Source: Bactericera cockerelli
Lineage: Eukaryota; Arthropoda; Insecta; Hemiptera; Triozidae
Reading direction: 5' to 3'
Length of the DNA stretch: 64,000 bases
NCBI GenBank assembly: GCA_024516035.1
Contig: CM044959.1
Span: 13,099,902-13,163,901, forward strand
Positions 49,991 through 60,900 of this stretch are shown piece by piece. Within the stretch, counting starts at the first letter, position 1, and each line of letters starts with the position of its first letter. Position numbers and translations under genes: made by a program. The notes beneath the pieces are model-generated. The model had not been told where the DNA came from and did no database searches. It saw nothing but the letters and a program-made list of their open reading frames with translations.

Positions 49991-51057
49991 AAGTGAAAAA
50001 TAAAAGATTTTTTTTTGTAATTATAATTTTAAACCGATTTTAATTTTAGTCCTAAAAAAACTAGTCCTATGCGTAAATTTTAATGAGTCAAATTCAGTAT
50101 GATGTTAACAGCATGGCCCCCATGTTGTCGTTCAGTCTTTCCCACAGTAGAGGAAATATTAAAATTCAATTCTTAACAAGTAGACAATCACCGTTTTAGA
50201 AATACCTGTCGGATTGAAAGTGGTTCTATTGTATACGGGCTATGGCGAGAAATTTAAAAATAGGCAAATACCTAACTAAATAGCGATTATTATAGGGGCA
50301 AAGAAAAACTTGTGTTTTTTCTGTACAAAAAATTGAATTACGTAAGTTTTGTTGTTTAGCAATGGAGAGAGGTTAAGCAAAAAAAAAAAAAAAAAAAAAA
50401 AGAAAATCAATAATAATAAATAAGCTGTATTACTTCCGAGAAATTTCTAATTTTAGAAATCGGAAGTATTTTTTTGTTTGTTGCTATTATAATTTCAGAT
50501 AGATATAAGTCAGTTAGGGCAAGTTGAGCTGCTGTAAATAGTAAGAAGACCGGTAGTTGGACTAGCTTCTACTTCTAAGTTGGTGGAAGTCCATCCGACG
50601 TCTTACCCAGCCAGAAAGGCGAGTTCAATAGGTAACAAGATGAAAATTAGGTAAAAAAAAAAGAAATCACTTAAAACTAATACATCCAAACCTGGATATA
50701 AGAGATATCTCTATGAAAGAGAAGAATTTCCAGGTTCAATTTACCTTGCTATAAGGGAAAATAACCTCTTTGTAAGAGAAAAAATTCCCGGTCTCTGAGT
50801 TCTCTTACATCTGAGAAGGAAGATCAGAAAACACGCAAATTCGCGAAAAAGAAGAATCAGCAAAAAAAAATCGCATAAAAGACGAGAGATTCGAACACGC
50901 AAACTCGCGACAGGTATTCCTGGTATGAGGAGTTCAGGACACGCGCCAGTGATCCGCACGAATGCTGAGAAGTGACTGAACTGAAGACATAGGACGAGCT
51001 GCCTGCGATCAGTATAATCCTCTGAGATAGGAATCTCTGGAAGAAGTAGTCGTCGCA
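49991..51057. other. Unassigned intergenic DNA
   Basis: A run of about 24 A at 50378-50401 and a repeat J end at 50432-50475. 50690-51050 is less AT-rich but has no frame I can identify. Confidence 0.3.
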
Positions 51058-51368
51058 CCGACCTCAGTAGCTTGATCGATAAGGCGGCGGACTCGTAACC
51101 AGGAGGTCGGTGGTTCAAGTTCTAGGTACGGCAAACATTTAGTAGGGCGAGTTTGAGTATTTTTTTCTTCTTCATCTCTTTCTTTAAAAAAAAAGGTTAT
51201 TGTGCCTCGGAACCGCTTTTGCATTACTTCAGGGCACTTTACCTTTACATCCATACCATTCCGGAATCGGAAAACTTGGTTAGAATATTCCGCTCCGGCC
51301 GGGATTCGAACCCGCAACCTCCGGATCAGCAACCAATGCTCTTAACCACTGAGCCCCGCGAAGGTCGG
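51058..51368. repeat. SINE-C (+) next to SINE-G (-)
   Basis: SINE-C at 51058-51160. SINE-G reversed at 51185-51368 (TTACTTCAGGGCACTTTACC, CCGGGATTCGAACCCGCAAC). Confidence 0.7.
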
Positions 51369-52263
51369 CGATTTCCAGCAGGGTAAAATTTCTGCTTTGT
51401 ACGTGGATGTTCGGGATTTACTCATACCTCGTGAGGAAAAATGAGCTGTCACTCGTCTGAGGAACGACTTGTTACGGCATTACCAGATTATATATATAAA
51501 AAAAAAACATTTCTGTAATAGATTTGCTCCAAAAGAGTATTCTACTACCTACTTCTCTTATTTTCTAATATCCATAATCCTTTTCGGATTTTTATTATTT
51601 ATTTTTAAGAAATTTTATCAAGGTTTATTTACAAATTTTGTATACAATGGACATAATAATTAGTGAACTCGTGTTGACCCAACAACTAAATGGGAAATAC
51701 CGTATCACTTCTCGCCCTCAGAGGTGCTACCTCGGGAAGGACGAGCTACAACACAAACCACAAGCGTCTACAGTAGCTGATGTTTTATGACTACGAAATA
51801 AAATAAGGCTAAGAAACATTAATTGACTCATCTTTAAACAATAATAAAATAGGAGCAAAAAAATGTTTTTTTTTTTTTTTACAAAAACGAACATAAAATA
51901 TTAGAAATTTCTCGGAAGTAAAATATGTGCCTGTGTTTCTTTTCTGATCGATATCTGTTCATTATCTGAACGCACGGATAGTTCAAGTTTTCATTATTTA
52001 TCTATTCTAGATTTTTATCCAATCCATGACTTTTGACTTATCCGTTTTTCACATCTATCCAATGAAAATCGATTCCTAGCAAATGAACATCAAGTTTGAT
52101 CTTTAATCCCAATCAGAGTGTAAACAAAACTCTTGGTAGAAAATTCTTTGACCCTAACCAACAGGATGCACGAGAACTCATCGGAAAAACATAGACAGGG
52201 TGTTTTAAAAATTTAAATTTCCCGATTTTTTCCAGGCTGATTTATAAAATAAAAATAAAATAA
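51369..52263. repeat. SINE-F and SINE-D pieces, repeat J end
   Basis: SINE-F body piece at 51369-51470, SINE-D 3' part at 51660-51845, J end at 51850-51925. 51926-52263 unassigned apart from an ACAGGGTGTTTT module end at 52196. Confidence 0.5.
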
Positions 52264-52466
52264 TATCGCCTTATTTAATAAAATAATATCCCGATTAGGA
52301 CTATTAAGTCTAATTATTCCAGGAGTAAGCCCAAGACGTATTATGATGTGGTAAAAATCCCAAATGGGAGGATAACTTGTCTCGCCCCGGCTGGGTTTGG
52401 GAACCCGCGACCTCTGGAATCTCTGGATTCACACAGTGCCGCCTTTACCACTGAGCTACCGGGATT
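52264..52466 (-). repeat. SINE-B copy
   Basis: Reverse of the 47142 copy: ATATCGCCTTATTTAATAAA through CTTTACCACTGAGCTACCGG. Confidence 0.75.
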
Positions 52467-53363
52467 TCAGATTTTTATGTAGATTTTTTTTTACATCTTT
52501 GTTAAAAAAAAACCTCACTGAACATTTTTTCATTCTACAGTTGAAAAGATATGAAGGTCAAAAAAATTGAGTTGATAAATATTTGCATGAAAATATATCT
52601 TATTCCCCACACCCACCCCAGCGTACAGCGTAGATGGCACGTTGCATACACACCAGTTCTCGTTTTGTCACTGATAAGAAGTGATCATTCAAATGTGCAC
52701 TGGTAGTCAACGCGGTTAACCGGTAAAGTCTGGTAATCCGGGTAGCGTAGGGATCCGTTGGTTCGAATCCCACCCAGTGCACGAATTTTTCCTCATTAAT
52801 TTGAGTTTGTGACCACATAATAATAAGACTCTGAGGGTTAGGTGGTAGAAAATGCTGTGAGCCTCGCCTCGCCTTTGAGCCTCGGCTCGCCTCGACCATT
52901 AACCTCGCCTGGTGTTTACCTTCCACTAAAGAGTATTATTATTAAAACCCCTTGTGATGGCTATTCCCGGCCCAACCCAGGATGGGTGAAGTAAATGTAG
53001 CTGCTTGGTAAGTATCGAGTGAATGTAGGACCAATTCGTATGACCATTGCTATTACTTCCGATAAATTTCTAATATTAGAAATCGGAAGTATTGTGTTCG
53101 TTTTTGTAAAAAAAAGTGCTCCGATTTCAAAAAAAAAAAAATCTCTACCACCCCCCCCCAAAACCCAAAAAGGATTAATATTCTCTGATTTTTATAATTT
53201 ACTAAATAAAAAAAACCTCCAAGCCTAGGTTTTCCACTTTGTTTGACACCCTGAAATACTAGGGTTCTAGGTTTTCCACTTTGTTTGACACCCTGAAATA
53301 CCTGGTAACTTTGACCTCATGACTTGCTTCTCTGGTCAGATGTTATTTAATTGTTTTTCTTAG
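52467..53363 (+). repeat. 5S-SINE pieces split by SINE-E, repeat J end, short direct repeat
   Basis: 5S head piece at 52615-52690, SINE-E at 52694-52944 with an extra GCCTCG-rich stretch near 52860-52900, then 5S body piece at 52950-53020. Repeat J end at 53045-53140. TAGGTTTTCCACTTTGTTTG occurs twice (53226, 53270). Confidence 0.6.
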
Positions 53364-53439
53364 AAAAGATCTGGCTGCAATTAAAAGCGAGGACACAAGT
53401 GTTGATCTTCTGCGAAGTTCAAGAGAGAAATTTACCTGA
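53364..53439 (+). CDS. Possible terminal exon of an unknown plus-strand gene
   Basis: After TTTTTCTTAG (acceptor at 53362-53363) the frame reads KDLAAIKSEDTSVDLLRSSR, EKFT and a stop at 53437-53439. The charged, non-repetitive composition differs from the surroundings. No partner exon was found, the product is not recognised, and another frame is also open. Weak call. Confidence 0.2.
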
Positions 53440-54366
53440 CCGAGAGGTAATTGGAGAGAAGGCGTTAATTAATGCCCTTGATTTTCGTATTATTTTACAT
53501 CAAAATGATCAATTAAAAAAGTTGGGTATACATATATTCGATCGAGCTTTTTTTTGTTGTAACAAAAAAGCTAGCGATCTTGATTTTCGACCATTTTATC
53601 TATAATGATCAATTAAAAACAATCAATTTTTCCAGCCTTGTAGAATTTTCAAATGCGGGACTGTTATAAATTTTCTAGTCTTTTTGTACAATTGTCAAAT
53701 GGGGGTCAGTTAAAAGCAATTTACTTAGCTAAAGTTCTATAAATGCGGAGGTTCAGAAATATTATATTCTAGGGTCGTAATGAACAGACATTTTTTAATA
53801 CCTCTGTGGAGTCTGAGGGCTCAAGTATAATTATAGTAGTATAGTAATAGAGTTTGGCTGGGGGACTAAACACAGGGAGTAGACCAGCAGTCTGGCTGGG
53901 GGACTATAAACAGTTATTAGACCAGCAGTCTGGTTGGGGGACTATAAACAGGGAGTAGACCAGCATTGGCTTGGTTCTGGGGGACCCTTGTCAATTATTA
54001 TAGCCTCCCTGTAAAGACAGTGGTAGAAGTGCTGAGTCATTCCTCCACTGTCTCGCTACCATCATTCACGATGACGCCACCCTATGATGATGGTAGTAAT
54101 AGATGTGCTCCAAAAGAGTATTTCATTTTTCAATCCCTATGTTGACTATGTTGACCCAGCACCTAAATGTGACATATCGTGTCACTTCTCGCCCATCAGA
54201 GGGGAGGTATACTACGGGATGGGCAAACTAGAACACAGGCCACAAGCGTCTACATTAGCTGCTGCTTTATGTCTACGAATTAAAAAAAGGTTCTGAATCA
54301 TCTTGAAAAGAAAAAAAAAAAAATAGAAAAAAATCTACAAAAAAAAAGAAGAAATAAAATAATCAC
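53440..54366 (+). repeat. Short tandem repeat and SINE-D
   Basis: Three ~45-bp units of GGCTGGGGGACTATAAACAG at 53855-53965. SINE-D 3' part at 54143-54300. Otherwise unassigned. Confidence 0.5.
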
Positions 54367-54464
54367 CTCTGTTCCATTAGCATGACGAACTCGTTCTGTG
54401 TCGATTGAAAAACACAACAAAAGAAGATACCCGTACCAGACAGCAAGAAGCTACCGCGACCCAT
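54367..54464 (-). CDS. Candidate first exon of a small membrane protein
   Basis: ATG at 54464. The frame MGRGSFLLSGTGIFFCCVFQ, STQNEFVMLMEQ, ends at CAGAG|GTGATT. A hydrophobic stretch at residues 6-20 could be a signal anchor. The next exon was not found and the product is not recognised. Support: a non-repetitive GC-richer island and a splice donor. Could be chance. Confidence 0.35.
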
Positions 54465-54603
54465 TATAAATAATTAGATCTAATAAATGAATAATAGCCC
54501 CCTCAAGGCCACCCTTGTTAGCGAAACAAGCACAAGTGTGAACTGACCTTGCTCGTCATTTACTCTCGGAAGACGGCCGCTGGCTAGTACACTTGCTGGG
54601 CAC

Positions 54604-54616
54604 GTTGCTAGGCAAC
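54604..54616. promoter_or_regulatory. RFX X-box
   Basis: GTTGCTAGGCAAC has two perfect RFX half-sites (GTTGC and GCAAC) around a 3-bp centre. RFX factors drive ciliary genes in animals. It lies between two divergent candidate start codons, 140 bp from the minus one and 5 bp from the plus one. Confidence 0.55.
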
Positions 54617-54620
54617 GGAG

Positions 54621-54663
54621 ATGCGCTGGACTTCTCACGCCAATGACCTCCTGAGAAACAATG
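54621..54663 (+). CDS. Candidate first coding exon, plus strand
   Basis: ATG at 54621 reads MRWTSHANDLLRNN, then a consensus donor AACAATG|GTGAGT. 43 nt, leaving one base of the next codon. No further exon identified on this strand. The consensus donor and adjacent X-box raise it above background. Confidence 0.35.
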
Positions 54664-55477
54664 GTGAGTTGGTAAACTACTTAATGGTCGGACGAATAAA
54701 TTGCGCTTCTTGAAATACGAGATGTCGGAAAACTAGAAATGACTATAAACAGAAATAGGATATGTCTACCAATTATTATTATTAATTATGTAAAATCGAC
54801 CATAATTTTTGAAACTTTTTTTTCCAATGTTCAATTTTTCAATTTTTTACACGGAAACATTTTAGAATTCCTGAAGTCACCGTGGCCGAGTGAGTTAGAG
54901 CACTAGGCATTGCACGCACGGTGGCCTGGGTTCGATACCCATTGGGATCGAACTAGGATTTTTTCTGCTCTGTTCTTGGATGTCCGGAGTCCACTCAAAC
55001 GTCGTGAGGAAAAATGAGTAGCTGCTTCAATGTTAGCAGCAACCATGGGCGGAATTTTAAGCGAATGATACAAAAGTATATAAAAATAGAAAAAGTCCTA
55101 TTATTCCGCGATACCCGCTAACATTGTGATATCATAACACAAAAACAAACATTTATTGTGTGGTATATTACTGTTGGACTCTTTAGTCCAATTTGGGCAC
55201 CGCAACTATAAACAAGGTCAATAAATTATTACTACAATATTTCCTGAGGAATTAATCCAATCATTTATAATTAGATACCGTATTTTTAATTACACTAGAG
55301 TTCCTGACTTCAATGTTAGTTCGAAAATTTCAACGAACAAAATACTGATTACAATTTGTAGGCGATGGAAATATTACTCACTTTAGGCAAACTAATAATA
55401 ATAGACAGATTTATTTTTATTACCCAGAATCGGACAAAAGAGTTCCCTTACGGAATTTGAGCAGCAATTTTGGTGTC
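54664..55477 (+). repeat. SINE-F copy and flanking unassigned DNA
   Basis: SINE-F at 54873-55170 (CACCGTGGCCGAGTGAGTTA, GGGTTCGATACCC, TCGTGAGGAAAAATGAGTAG). 54664-54872 and 55171-55477 show no supported feature. Confidence 0.65.
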
Positions 55478-55600
55478 GTCATTAATTATTTTTCAAATTA
55501 ATGAGGAAAAAATCATGCATTGGGTGGGACCCGACCCAACGGATCCCCACGCTACCTGGATTACCAGACTATCGCCATAACCACTTGACCACCAATGCAT
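55478..55600 (-). repeat. SINE-E copy
   Basis: Reverse: AATTAATGAGGAAAAAATCA, CGGATCCCCACGCTACCTGG, CACTTGACCACCAATGCA. Confidence 0.7.
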
Positions 55601-56224
55601 AAAACAGGTAATAAAGGCTATGGTTTGTCAATGGTCTACTGATATTGCAGTTTATTTAAAATACAAACGATGCAGCCTAACTTTTGTCAGGTTGCTATAA
55701 CACAGCATAATCATCGAGCATACATTTTTTTTCGAAAAGAAAAAAACGAAATACATCTAACACACATAAATGTAATCTAGATTTTAATACAAATAGCATT
55801 CACCATACATTTGACATTTGTCAAAGATGGTGAGAAATTTCAATATATTTACAACCTAATATCACTGAAGATTCTACTGACACATGTCATACTGGTCCAT
55901 TTGACCACTTTATAGTGAAGAGTTCCTTGACTGAAAATATTTCGCGTTCTACAGGATGTATCGAGATTTTAATGAAACCAAAGTAAATAAAATACTAAAA
56001 AAATAAGGGTTGGGTACGAATGATTCCCATATACAATAAACCGTGCATCTTAGTTAGGACATTCGTATGATTTAATTATTTTTTCTTTTTTTCATATTAT
56101 TATTGTTTTTTTATTATTGTTATTATTATTATTACTGAGATTGATAGACTTATAAACCTGGAGGTTCGTAGATCGAGTCGCAGGTTGCAAAAATTTAGTA
56201 AAGTTGTATTTGTGATATCACGAT
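55601..56224. other. Unassigned DNA with a weak LINE tail
   Basis: A degraded hairpin module is at 56007-56062 (AAGGGTTGGGTACGAATGAT). No exon of CCDC39 recognised here. Confidence 0.35.
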
Positions 56225-56450
56225 TGTGTATTGGTAGTAAAGTGGTTAAGACGCTAGTCTGGTAATCCAGGTAGCGTAGGGATCCGTTGATTCGAACCCC
56301 ACCCAATGAATGAATTTTTCCTCAATACTTTGAGTATGTAACCAAATAATAATAAGAGTCTGAGGGTTAGTTGGTAGAAAATGCTTTAAGCATTAACCTC
56401 GCCTGATGGTTTACCTTCCACTACAGAGTATTATTATTATTGTGATTAAC
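56225..56450 (+). repeat. SINE-E copy
   Basis: TGTATTGGTAGTAAAGTGGT through CTTCCACTACAGAGTATTAT. Confidence 0.75.
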
Positions 56451-57737
56451 ACAAATATGAAACCTTTTTTTTATTCAATTTTTGAGACACCCTGTTTTGT
56501 ATCTATGGCACATATATTACTATCGGGTTCATTTGGTACCACAAACTAATTTAATATTACTAATGGTTTTCACGGTTCCATACCACAAAATGCAGTTTGC
56601 TATCTCTCATTAAATTTATGTCAGTGGCGATCCAGCTTGGAGACTATAAATAAATTAGTAGACCAGTGAGTGGAACTTCTGGTTGGGGGATTAGGAACAA
56701 TAATAATAAAACTGACAATAATAATTATTCCAGAGGTCGTGGGTTCGAAACCTAGCCGGGACAATTACCCTCCCATTTGGGATTTTGAACTCATAATAAT
56801 GACGTCTTAGATTCACTGCTGGAATAATGCGACTTATTAGTAACCGATCTCAGTAGCTTGATCGATAAGGCGTTGGACTTGTAAACTGGAGGTCGGTGGT
56901 TCAAGTCTCAAGTTAAGCATAAATTTAGTAAAGCGAGTTTGGGTAGTTGTGATATGACTACTGCGATAAACACAAATATGACAACAACTTTTTTTTAAAC
57001 TATTAGTCCTAGTCGAGCAGTATAAAAAGAGCGATATAATTAATAATAATAATAATATCGCCTTATTTATACTGCCCGATTAGGACTATTAAAGCCCCAT
57101 TATTCCAGCAGTCAACCCAAGACTTATTATGTGGTAAAAATCCCAAATGGGAGGATAAATTGTCATATCCCGGCTGGGTTTCAAACACACGAACTCTGGA
57201 ATCTCTGTATTCACAGAGTGCCGCCTTTACCACTGGCTATTAATGGGTATTGCCGCCATTAATGGGACTTACTTGTCCTAGTTGAGCAGTATAAATAAGA
57301 CGATATTATTATTATTTTATGCTCCCATCAATCGAATGATGAGAGGTGAAAATGGAATGTAATGTGCCTAACTTGTCAGTAATTGTAATATGTACAGCTT
57401 TTCTAGTCAACTTTCTCTACGTTTTAACTGTGATATTTTACTTGTCTTCTTAAATTTTCTTATTTTGTTTTCTTATTTGTATTAATTTAATATTGTTCTA
57501 TGTAATCAATGTACATTGGGCTTAACCCGTCAATAAATATTAAATTAAATTAAATTAAATTAAATCCCCTATAACATCATGCATGAAAAAATTCAACGAT
57601 ATGCCCCAACAACCCGATCTCTTTAAATGAATACGTGTGTGAATGAATGAGTGAATAAATGAGCATACCAGTTATTGCTTGATTGTTATAACATATAATT
57701 TTCAAGTGTAGGTATTTGAAGTTAAAAAAAAACTCAC
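56451..57737. repeat. SINE-B and SINE-C cluster, LINE tail
   Basis: SINE-B part at 56725-56840 (+), SINE-C at 56841-56990 (+), SINE-B tail at 57001-57045 (+) meeting a reversed SINE-B at 57050-57240, then a SINE-B tail at 57243-57312 (+). A LINE-like 3' end with TTAAA repeats is at about 57340-57565. The missing last CCDC39 exon could lie here or further left, but I cannot identify it. Confidence 0.6.
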
Positions 57738-57934
57738 CCAGCCTGGTCATGGACAGCATGGATCCCACACTGCTCACTCTCCCATCCCCCGCCTCACTCA
57801 TACTCTTCACACTCATCAGGTCGGGGGTGTGCGAGCGCGCACTGAGCACACTCGTGGCGGGGGAGTGACGCATGGGGAGGCTGAGTTTGGCCTCGCCCAG
57901 GTACTGGGAGATGATGGGCGCGGTTTCCGGGTTC
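57738..57934 (-). CDS. CCDC39: CCDC39 exon with Ser-rich tail
   Basis: R|NPETAPIISQYLGEAKLSLP then MRHSPATSVLSARSHTPDLM and SVKSMSEAGDGRVSSVGSM. In place of coiled coil it has a low-complexity Ser tail, as at the end of vertebrate CCDC39. Acceptor CTCCAG, donor GCTGG|GTGAGT leaves one base, so at least one more exon is expected to the left. Confidence 0.88.
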
Positions 57935-60900
57935 CTGGAGGATGAATAAGGGAGAGGATTATAATTATGTCTTGGAGCAAGTTTTTGTTTTAGCAGTTTT
58001 TTATAATAATAATCGCCTTATTTTATCAACATAAAAATAATTTGTATAATTCATTTGTCAACCTTTGTAAAAATGTTGCACATTAAAACCAAATGGAATC
58101 AGTGGACATGAAAGGAGCCTAGACATTGGATCTGGGCGTCCATATAATCCTCTCACCACCATGATTTAGGTATCAATACCTATTTCACGGACACGGAAAT
58201 ATTACTAATACAACCAAATTTATTATTCTATTCTATTCTATTCTAATATCGCCTTATTTATACTGCCCGATTAAGCTTAATGAGTCCCATTATTCCAGCA
58301 ATAAGCCCAAGAGGTATTATTAAGTGGTCGAAATTTCAAGTAGGAGGATAACTTGTCATGTTCCGGCGGGGTTTCGACCCCGCGACCTCTGGATTAACAG
58401 ACCGACACCTTGATCACTGAGCTACCGGGATAGATAGATTTTTTTTGTTTACTTGATATCGTAAAAATGTATCAAACATGGTCACTCTGTATAAAATAAA
58501 ATTATAATTACATATAAATAAATGTAGGTATAAACGTATAATGATAAGTGTAAAAGTATTACCCTCCAGTCGCTGTGAATCGCTCCAACTACAAACATTA
58601 AACTCACTCAGTCTGGGAGAAAATGCCTCGATTTTCTTGTTTTTAACAATTTTCTCAAATTTACTTTCCAGTGGTGTGAATAACAATTCTTCATTGGTGA
58701 GAAATACGCTATAAACATCTAAGGATATCCAAGATAATTAGACTCGTATTTGAATTTTTTTACGACTAAGATGCCTACATTGCCCATGTACATTATAGAC
58801 TACGGAAGTTTTCTTTCTAACACGGAAGATAAAATTATTTTTACAGTCAAATATCTCATTCGCTCTCATTCATATTACTGAGAACCTTCAGCTGTCAAGT
58901 AGAGAAATAAATTAGATACCTTAAGGAGTGTGAATACTTTGCTAGGTGGGAAAATAATTCCATAAATTTTGCCTAAATTATGCTGCACTAGTGATCTAGT
59001 ATCTTGACATAAAGACCTATGTAAGTCGAGCTTTGGTAGACAAGTGGTCAAGACGCTATACTGCCCAATCAGGACTAACAAGTCCAATCATTCCAGTAGT
59101 AAGCCCAAGACGCATTATTATGTGGTCAAAATCCAAGTGGGAGAATATTATCATGTCCCGGCCGGTTTTCGAGCCCGTGACCTCTGGATTACCAGTCCGG
59201 CGCCTTAACCTCTGAGCTACCGGTACCGGGACAGACTAAAACAGTGACTACTGACTGTGAAGATAATAATAATAACACCCTTTAGTGTAAGGTAATTACG
59301 CCAGCCTCCGTGGCGTAACGGTTGTGACTACTGCCCGTAGTCCAGAGATCCTGAGTTCGATCCCCGGTCGGAGCAGACTTTTCACACAGAAAATTCTGTT
59401 CCCTCCGTACATGTAAGGCCTAACGAGGCCTACCCAGGCTGGGTGAGGTTAATGTGGGTAGCTGGTACGATTCTCAGCGAATGGAGGATAAAAACCCCGT
59501 CCTAATCCAGGACGTTAAATCAAATAGAATCGTTGGCGTTAGGAAGGGCATCTAGCCGTAAAAATGTGCCAAAACCAACCAACCTCAACCATGAGGTTGA
59601 ACAACGTCGACCCTGCTTAAGCGGGATAAGACAGAGTAAAAAAAAGAAGTGTAAGGTAACCACCAGGCGAGGTTAATGCTCAAAGCATTTTCTACCAGCT
59701 AACCCTCAGAATCTTATTATTAGGTGGTCACAAACTCAAACTAATGAGGAAAAATTCATGCACTGGTGGGATTCCAATCAAGGGATTTTTTTAAAAATAA
59801 AGATGAGTGTTTCACAGCCGTTTTTATTTCGTAGCCATGAAATAGGAGCTACTGTAGACGCTTGTGGTCTGGGTTGCAGCCTACGAGAACCGGTGCATTC
59901 AAAGCGCCATCGACGCTGGCGAGCGGAAGTGTAAATTGAGCAATTTTTCATGCACTGGAAGGAATCCAAACCTACAACCCCCTGTTTTTTTTTATTATTT
60001 AAAGATGAGTGTTTCACAGCCGTTTTTATTTCGTAGCCATGAAACAGGAGCTACTGTAGACGCTTGTGATCTGTGTTGTAGCCTACCCATCCCGTAGTAT
60101 GCCTCCCCTGTGATGGGCGAGAAGTGACACAATACTTCCCAATTAGGTGCTGGGTCAACACGAGCGCACCGGAAGGTATCCCTTACAAACAATTGTAATC
60201 AAATTAAGAATACAAATTTTTGTCGGCACGGGGGATCGAACACGGGACCTTCCGCATGGCAAGCGAGTGCTTAACCACTGAGCTAATCGCGCGCTTCGCG
60301 ATTAGTTACGCCAGCTGGATTACCAGACTAGCGCCAGTTGGATTACCAGACTAGTGCGTTAACCACTTGACAACCAGTGCAGATAAGAATCTTACATACC
60401 TCACAGAAAGTTCAGCCAGCTGCTGCAGTGCTGACTCGTTCGACTCAATCAGCTCCTTAGTCACCAGGTCCTTCTCAGCCAATAGGATGAGAGCTTGCTT
60501 CTCATGACCAATCAGATCCAGAGTTCTCTTCAGCTGCTTGATCTGCTTCTCAGCCCGAATCAGCTTGGTGGTTTGCTGATTCAACTCAACGCCTGGAAAT
60601 AATGAAGAAAAAAATATATATATTGTAGAATGAAGAATCAAGAAAACATGATTTTTTATGGTAATTTTGTACTGTATTATATTTGTTGTAAATAAATTTT
60701 GACTAACATTATTAAATAATATATATCAGTGGTTCATAGGCCTGAAAAAGTTGGCGACCGCTGCTCTAGAGTAACTTACCCAGCTGTTGTACTTTGCTAT
60801 CCTTCTGGTTCCACTGTTTGGTAAGCTCATCTTCGCTGTCGATAAGCCAGGCTAGATTGTCCTCCAGAGTTTTGATGTCATTAGACAGCTCACCGACCTC

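Noticed and set aside
58567..58690. Possible extra CCDC39 exon (FEKIVKNKKIEAFSPRLSEF)
   Set aside because: Neighbouring exons already join in phase (AG|G), the acceptor is poor and the text does not match CCDC39. It could be a rare alternative exon.
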